Positions 59,092 through 64,000 of a stretch of 64,000 nt of DNA are shown in pieces (position 1 is the stretch's first letter; every line of letters starts with the position of its first letter). The notes below the pieces were generated by a model that was not told where the DNA came from, ran no database searches, and worked only from the letters and a program-made list of their open reading frames with translations. Source of the stretch: Isoetes taiwanensis (lineage: Eukaryota; Streptophyta; Lycopodiopsida; Isoetales; Isoetaceae); the NCBI GenBank assembly GCA_021234155.1, contig JAJEKV010000032.1:4347835-4411834 (forward strand), read 5' to 3'. Both the position numbers and the translations under genes were made by a program.

Positions 59092-59697
59092 GTGGAAATT
59101 CGGAAGAGGATGGAAGAGGTAGAGAAAGAAAAAGCGGAAATCATACAAAGGTTGGTGATATTAGAAAAGCAACAAATAGATCTAGATGTGTGGCAGAGTT
59201 TTGATAGGATTAAACCACACATAGTGGAGTTCAAAGAACAGGAAAGGATTAAACTTGATGTAAGATTGATAGGAGTAGCCGAGAGGCCTAACGAAGACAC
59301 GTTTCGTGTCACTGCAGAGATAATGGAGAACATTTTTCAGGAACACAGGAATGTGATAGTGAAAGCAACACGAGCAGGAGCTTGGAGAGGGAGGGCGAGA
59401 CATATAAATGTGACTATGAGAGACCTGGCAGCCAAAGAAAGAATCATTCACGCAGGGTTCAAACTCAGGAATGGACTCAAAGTACAAGAGGCCCTAACAC
59501 CCATGCAGAGACAGGGGTTACACAGAGAACTGGCGAAAGTCAGAGAACTGAGTCGGGCGGGAGTACAAGCAGGGGTAAAGAATGGGAAACTATACCTCAA
59601 AAGAGGACGGGAGAACACACCGCAAGAACCGACAACGCAGAGAGATGGGATGGACCGACTCGCAGGGGCCGAGGGGAGATGGGAATCAAGAAATTGA
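59092..59697 (+). pseudogene. LINE ORF1, coiled-coil RNA-binding type
   Basis: The charged heptad-rich stretch MEEVEKEKAEIIQRLVILEK (from about 59110) suggests a coiled coil. It is followed by IKLDVRLIGVAERPNEDT and a block like the ORF1 RNA-recognition region (HINVTMRDLAAKERIIHAGF). Traces continue upstream to about 58890 with a stop at 59088, so the true start is lost. The product would chaperone LINE RNA. Confidence 0.65.
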
Positions 59698-59740
59698 GAT
59701 AGTGAGAGGGCAAGGACAGCTGAAACAGATGAGGGAAATA

Positions 59741-60010
59741 GGGTGTAAATATGGTAATGCTACCCAAAAAAGCGCGAAAGCACATAGCACCTAAAGCACC
59801 TATGACTAAGAAAAAATGTGTCATAACTTGACCTCCACATTTATACGCTCCTCCACGAGATCTATATCATCGCTCCTTGCCTTCCTACATCATATATATT
59901 GTTTTTTAAGTAACAACTCTAAGGTCATTGAAGAGAAATGTCTTCAAGCAAAGCACCTAAAGCACTTGTCCGGATGGTGCTTTTTGGGTAGCATTACCAT
60001 ATTTACACCC
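59741..60010. mobile_element. MITE with 30-bp terminal inverted repeats inside the LINE
   Basis: Ends gggtgtaaatatggtaatgc and, inverted, gcattaccatatttacaccc; the arms match over about 30 bp, to ctacccaaaaa. Length is 270 bp with no coding capacity. AATA flanks both sides (59737-59740 and 60011-60014), possibly a target duplication. Confidence 0.8.
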
Positions 60011-60200
60011 AATAACACCATCCGGGGCAATAGACCGGGAAACAGCCCCCAAGATTCTAACACAAACACAGCTAGGATGGGGAAGCGGAAAAGAGGTCGG
60101 AAGGGACCTAGACAAGAACATAAAGCTGACAAGGGAGAGAGTGGGGGATCAGGGAGCAAGAACGAGAGGACAGCTAAGGAAAGGACACGTAATAGAACAG

Positions 60201-63200
60201 CAGGGAGACAGGGGGGTGCAGAAAGGAAGGAAGAAGTAACGATCTGGTACTGGAATTGTACGGGATATCCTTGGGATGATGGAGAACGCCTAAACGAAGC
60301 ACGAAACCAGGATATCATATGTCTGGTAGAGACATGGGAACACAGCACAAAGAGGCTACCAGATGAACCAGGCTACACTTTATTCACCTGTTGGAAGAAA
60401 AAGAACTACAAAATAGGAAGGGGTGGCGCAGGGCTGGCACATTACATTAGGAATAGCAAAGATCGTAGAAAAGCATGTATTTTGGAAAACGACATTAATA
60501 AAAGATACATGCTTATACATGTTGTGTTGCTTGATTACAGAAATCTGTATTTGCTAATAGTATACTATCCGCCCCAATGTGATAAACTGGAACTATTAAG
60601 CATGGGAGAGATCGTCATGAGACACAGGGATAAGGGAATGTTGATCATAGTGGGGGATATTAATGCAAGGACGGGACGGGAGCAATCACATAAAGCAGGG
60701 ATAGACAACGAGAGTGGACAGTGGACACAGACTATAAGAGGGGAGGAATGGCAGCGGGACACGGTAGACTAAAATGGAACCGACAAATGAGAGGAGAAAA
60801 CACCGATGGAGGTATGTACAAATGACAAATATAATTATATGCAATGGTTTAAGAAGATGGGAGGATTCAAAGTTCACAAGCACAAATGCCCACGGGAGCA
60901 AAGATAGTAGACTATGTGATAGCAAATGAGGAAGCAATAAAGGAAACCTGGAAAGATGGAATTAGGGGAATGGCCGATAGGAAGGAGGGAGGGACATGCA
61001 CCCATATCGCCAAGATAAATGTGACAAAGGGAAGAACAGATGACGAAAGCAAGGAAGAGGTAAACAAAGCCGAGATAACAATTAAATTCAGAGAAAACAG
61101 AGTGGGAGCATTCATAAAAACAAAGACAAAAAAGGAAATAAAAAAGAAGGAATGGGGAGAGGGAATGAAGGATGAGAGGGAATGATATGAACGACACCTT
61201 GGAGGAAGCAAGCTAGAGTGGCATTCTGGGAGAAGAGAAAGAGGAAGGAGGGCTATAGCATTTTCAAGGTCAAGATGGTTTGATGAAGGGTGCATGGAAC
61301 AACGAAGGAAAGCCAAACAGCAAAAGGAACCGAGGCATACCAAGAAGAACGCAAAAACGCGTGAAAATTCTCGAAAAGAAAGAGAACCGTGACCGAAAAA
61401 ACCATCAATGGGGATTGGTCAAGACCGAAAAGGTGACCTAAGGTATTCTGGAACAATATGAAAAGAGGCTCAAAAGCAAAAGCGGATACGTCAAAAGGGG
61501 AGGAGGGGAGAAGAACGGAGATAGAAATAGACTGGACAGGATACCTAGAACGGTTGTACAAAAACAGAGTTGCACCAATCATGGACCCAGAAGGTAGACA
61601 CAAACCCCCTTTCTCCAAGGAAGAAGTGACATGGGCACTAAACAAAATGGCAAACAACAAAGCTGCAGATCTATATGGGCTAACAGCGGAGATTTGAAGT
61701 CGCGGGGAACGTAGAGATAATAGGGATTATAATGAGAGATATTCAATGAGGTAGTACATTTGGGTCTTAGGAAAGATGGCGGTTTAACAAGGTAATCCCG
61801 CTTCACAAAGGAGGAAACAAGGAGGAACCGAGCAATTACGGGACTATTATGGTCATTTCGGTATTCGCGAAATGGTTCGGGGAAAATTTGGATCAAAACC
61901 CAAAACGTGGGCGGCGAGGGAAGCTCTTCGAGCACAAAGGGCTGACGGTTTTTGACCGAAAGTACCATTTGGTGACTCTAAGGATAATGATAGAGCGGAC
62001 AAAGGAGAATAACAAGAAGATCATATGCTGCCGTGGACTTTAAAAAGCATTCGACAACAGTGCCTAGGGATAAACTTCTACTTAGGCTAATAGGACTAAG
62101 AGCACCGTAAGGGTTAGTAGGATCAATCGCAAGGTTATACCAAAAGGTATATGCCAAAACAAATGGAGGGAGGAGAAGCCATAGAATGCGATCTGAGGGG
62201 AGTTAAACAAGGCTGTCCACTATCACCCACACTATTTGGGATATACATAGATGCTCTCTGAGGAATTTGTCGGGGAAAGACAGGGGAGGCAAATGAAGCA
62301 CCAATGATAGGGAAAACAAAAGTCCCAATAATGCTATATCTGAGATGATTTAGGTATGATGGCGACCAAAGCCAAAGGGATGCAATGTAGAATGCTAGAG
62401 ATACTAGAGGAATTTTGTGAGGAGGCGGGATCGACAATCAACACAGGAAAAACAAAAATAGTGACCTTCGGGACAAAGATAAAACACAGGCCATTTAGAT
62501 ACAAGGGGGAGGAACTAGAGGAAGCCACAGGTACAGGTATCTGGGGTACGACACACATGGGAGGGGGAGATGGTCAAAATGAGCAAATACCAGATTCCAA
62601 GCAACAATAGGCAATTATTACATCATGATGAATTACTGCAACAACAACAGGATCACCAATTGGGAAATCAAAGCATACCTATTCAGCACGATAGTAGCAT
62701 CAACACAGTTGTACGGATGTGAGACATGGGGACCAGGCCTGTCAGAAAAGAAATGGGAAAAACAAGAAGGCATACTGAGGCAATGGCACGGACAGGAATT
62801 CCAGGTGAAGATAGGTACATCATTGGCAACAATCTTATATGAGACGGGGGAGAAACCAATGGAAGTGAGGGCTGGGAAAGAACAGTTAGGTACCTAATAA
62901 AGGACAATAGCTATGGGAAAGAGGACAAACTGTCGTCACTAGCAATAGATGAATCAGCAAAACAGCACATAACAACGGGCAAGGGATGGTTTAACGAATT
63001 GGCGAAATGGACAGCAAATATGGGGATGCAACTAAGCCAGATTATACAAGCAGACGGATGGGACGAAGAATGGACGGGCAGAGCAATGAGAAACTGGCTG
63101 GCACGGCACACAGGGCCCAAGGCAGACTGGCTATTGGAAACCTTCAATCCAGGGGGACAGATAGGGCATATCACCTACAAAAGCAGCACGTTGAACAAGA

Positions 63201-63517
63201 GTAACAGGGGAACGCTGGCCAGATTCAGGATGGGAAGCCACGACCTCCGAATTGAGAAAGATAGATGGAGGAAAATAGATAGAGCAGAGCGAATATGCCG
63301 AGTATGTGACTTAGGAAAAATAGAAGACGAAGAGCACATGGTAAAGGAGTGCCCGGTTTACAACGATATAAGGTCCAAATTTAACAAGGTCAGGTGGGAT
63401 CTCCCACTCCCAGCACTGATGGACAAAGAAGAGACACTCACAGATATAGCGAAAGCTATAAGAGAAATGATAACAAGACAACGGGGGGTGCACAAAGAGA
63501 GAGGGTTAATAATCTGA
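60201..63517 (+). pseudogene. LINE ORF2 remnant: endonuclease, RT, finger
   Basis: Endonuclease: VTIWYWNCTGYPWDDG, IICLVETWEHSTKR and LIIVGDINARTGREQ (60237-60690). RT traces: NKMANNKAADLYGLTAEI (near 61645), a frameshifted VDFKKAFD (near 62033) and GVKQGCPLSPTLFGIYIDAL (near 62200), but no clean catalytic ADD box, with the region around 62330 damaged. The C-terminal part is open at 62999-63517 with RFRMGSHDLRIEKDRW and the finger CRVCDLGKIEDEEHMVKECP (63298-63357). Many frameshifts make it inactive. The finger type matches the LINEs at 17.2-20.7, 44.6 and 57.5 kb. Confidence 0.85.
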
Positions 63518-63777
63518 AAAGCACGGATGATGCGGACCAGAGAAGCCCACAAAGTACAGTTCAAAGCTGTTTATAACGATGCATTTGTGTATGGCCAATA
63601 AGCCAGCTATAAGCACGATGCGTGTAATATATAAAGAACAAGTGAAGCCCGCTAGATGGCTACATAAAACCTATGCGTCTGTTTGCTGGCAGCACCCTAT
63701 GGGAGCTCGCAGGATGCTACATAAGTCCGGGGGCCTCACGGCCTGAGGGACGTTAATGTATATTCTATTCTATTCTA

Positions 63778-64000
63778 TATCTTTGAAGGTGGCAGGTGGT
63801 TTTTGTCAAGGTTCTCATTTTTTGCAATGGTGGCTTTATTTTTAAGACCTTTCAAAATTTGGGGCCCCTTTGTCTGGAAAGAGAAAAGTTTGTGTCCCAT
63901 GTTGTGCTATGAAGCAGTGAACAAAAGCAAAACACATCAAGCAGATCCAAATTTTTGAACATCCTGTGCCTTTTGGAGATGCATTGCAGCTTCTGATTAC
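63778..64000. other. Flank of the LINE, no gene seen
   Basis: Follows the TATTC tail. No feature was recognised to the end of the window. Confidence 0.5.

Larger units (their letters stand above)
58740..63777 (+). mobile_element. Long LINE with coiled-coil ORF1, decayed ORF2 and (TATTC)n end
   Basis: Plus-strand element with ORF1 (about 58.9-59.7 kb), endonuclease (60.2-60.77 kb), RT traces (61.5-62.6 kb) and a C-terminal finger (63.0-63.5 kb). Its 3' end has ggcctcacggcctgagg and stops in TATTC units (63758-63777). A MITE sits between ORF1 and the endonuclease. The 5' limit is uncertain (58.26-58.8 kb). Confidence 0.8.

Overview
This looks like nuclear DNA of a land plant. It holds a class III peroxidase with spliced exons, a potato type II (Pin2-like) proteinase inhibitor, remnants of plant-type FMO, RPT3 and RPA1 genes, a plant Helitron, and several kinds of LINE. 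Genes are sparse, introns are present and repeats are nested. A fern or other seedless vascular plant with a repeat-rich genome seems plausible, but nothing in the sequence fixes the lineage. No tRNA, rRNA or CRISPR array was seen.

Layout. 0-10 kb: old duplicated non-coding DNA, a hexanucleotide microsatellite, a CG-rich repeat mosaic, and a broken RPA1-like gene (about 4.57-5.82 kb). 10.5-23.2 kb: one decayed Rep/helicase Helitron. It is split by a minus-strand L1 (12.76-15.48 kb, with an apparent target-site duplication) and by a second block made of a minus-strand Ulp1-type protease gene fragment plus a nearly intact plus-strand LINE (17.2-20.74 kb). 23.2-26.6 kb: non-coding, with local duplications. 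26.7-28.1 kb: a complete four-exon peroxidase on the minus strand. A full-length 5.6-kb L1 with a perfect 17-bp target duplication sits about 240 bp upstream of its start codon. 34-39 kb: an older L1, apparently interrupted by an LTR-like or otherwise foreign segment.

40-46 kb: tandem repeats, a fold-back element with about 150-bp arms, exon 1 of a frameshifted FMO, and a LINE 3' fragment. 47-49 kb: Ty3/Gypsy and hAT remnants. 49.2-49.7 kb: the Pin2-like inhibitor gene, two exons, apparently intact. 50.3-51.3 kb: another LINE remnant. 52.1-52.7 kb: a broken RPT3 copy. 55.9-56.5 kb: a single-exon PLATZ-like zinc-binding ORF. 57.5-63.8 kb: a minus-strand LINE 3' fragment, then a long plus-strand LINE carrying a MITE.

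Only three genes look potentially functional: the peroxidase (cell wall or defence), the Pin2-like inhibitor (secreted, anti-protease) and the PLATZ-like ORF. They do not form a pathway. The main content is layered transposition: the order of insertion can be read in two places, and several LINEs share a 3' end made of a GC-rich stem-loop plus a short simple repeat.
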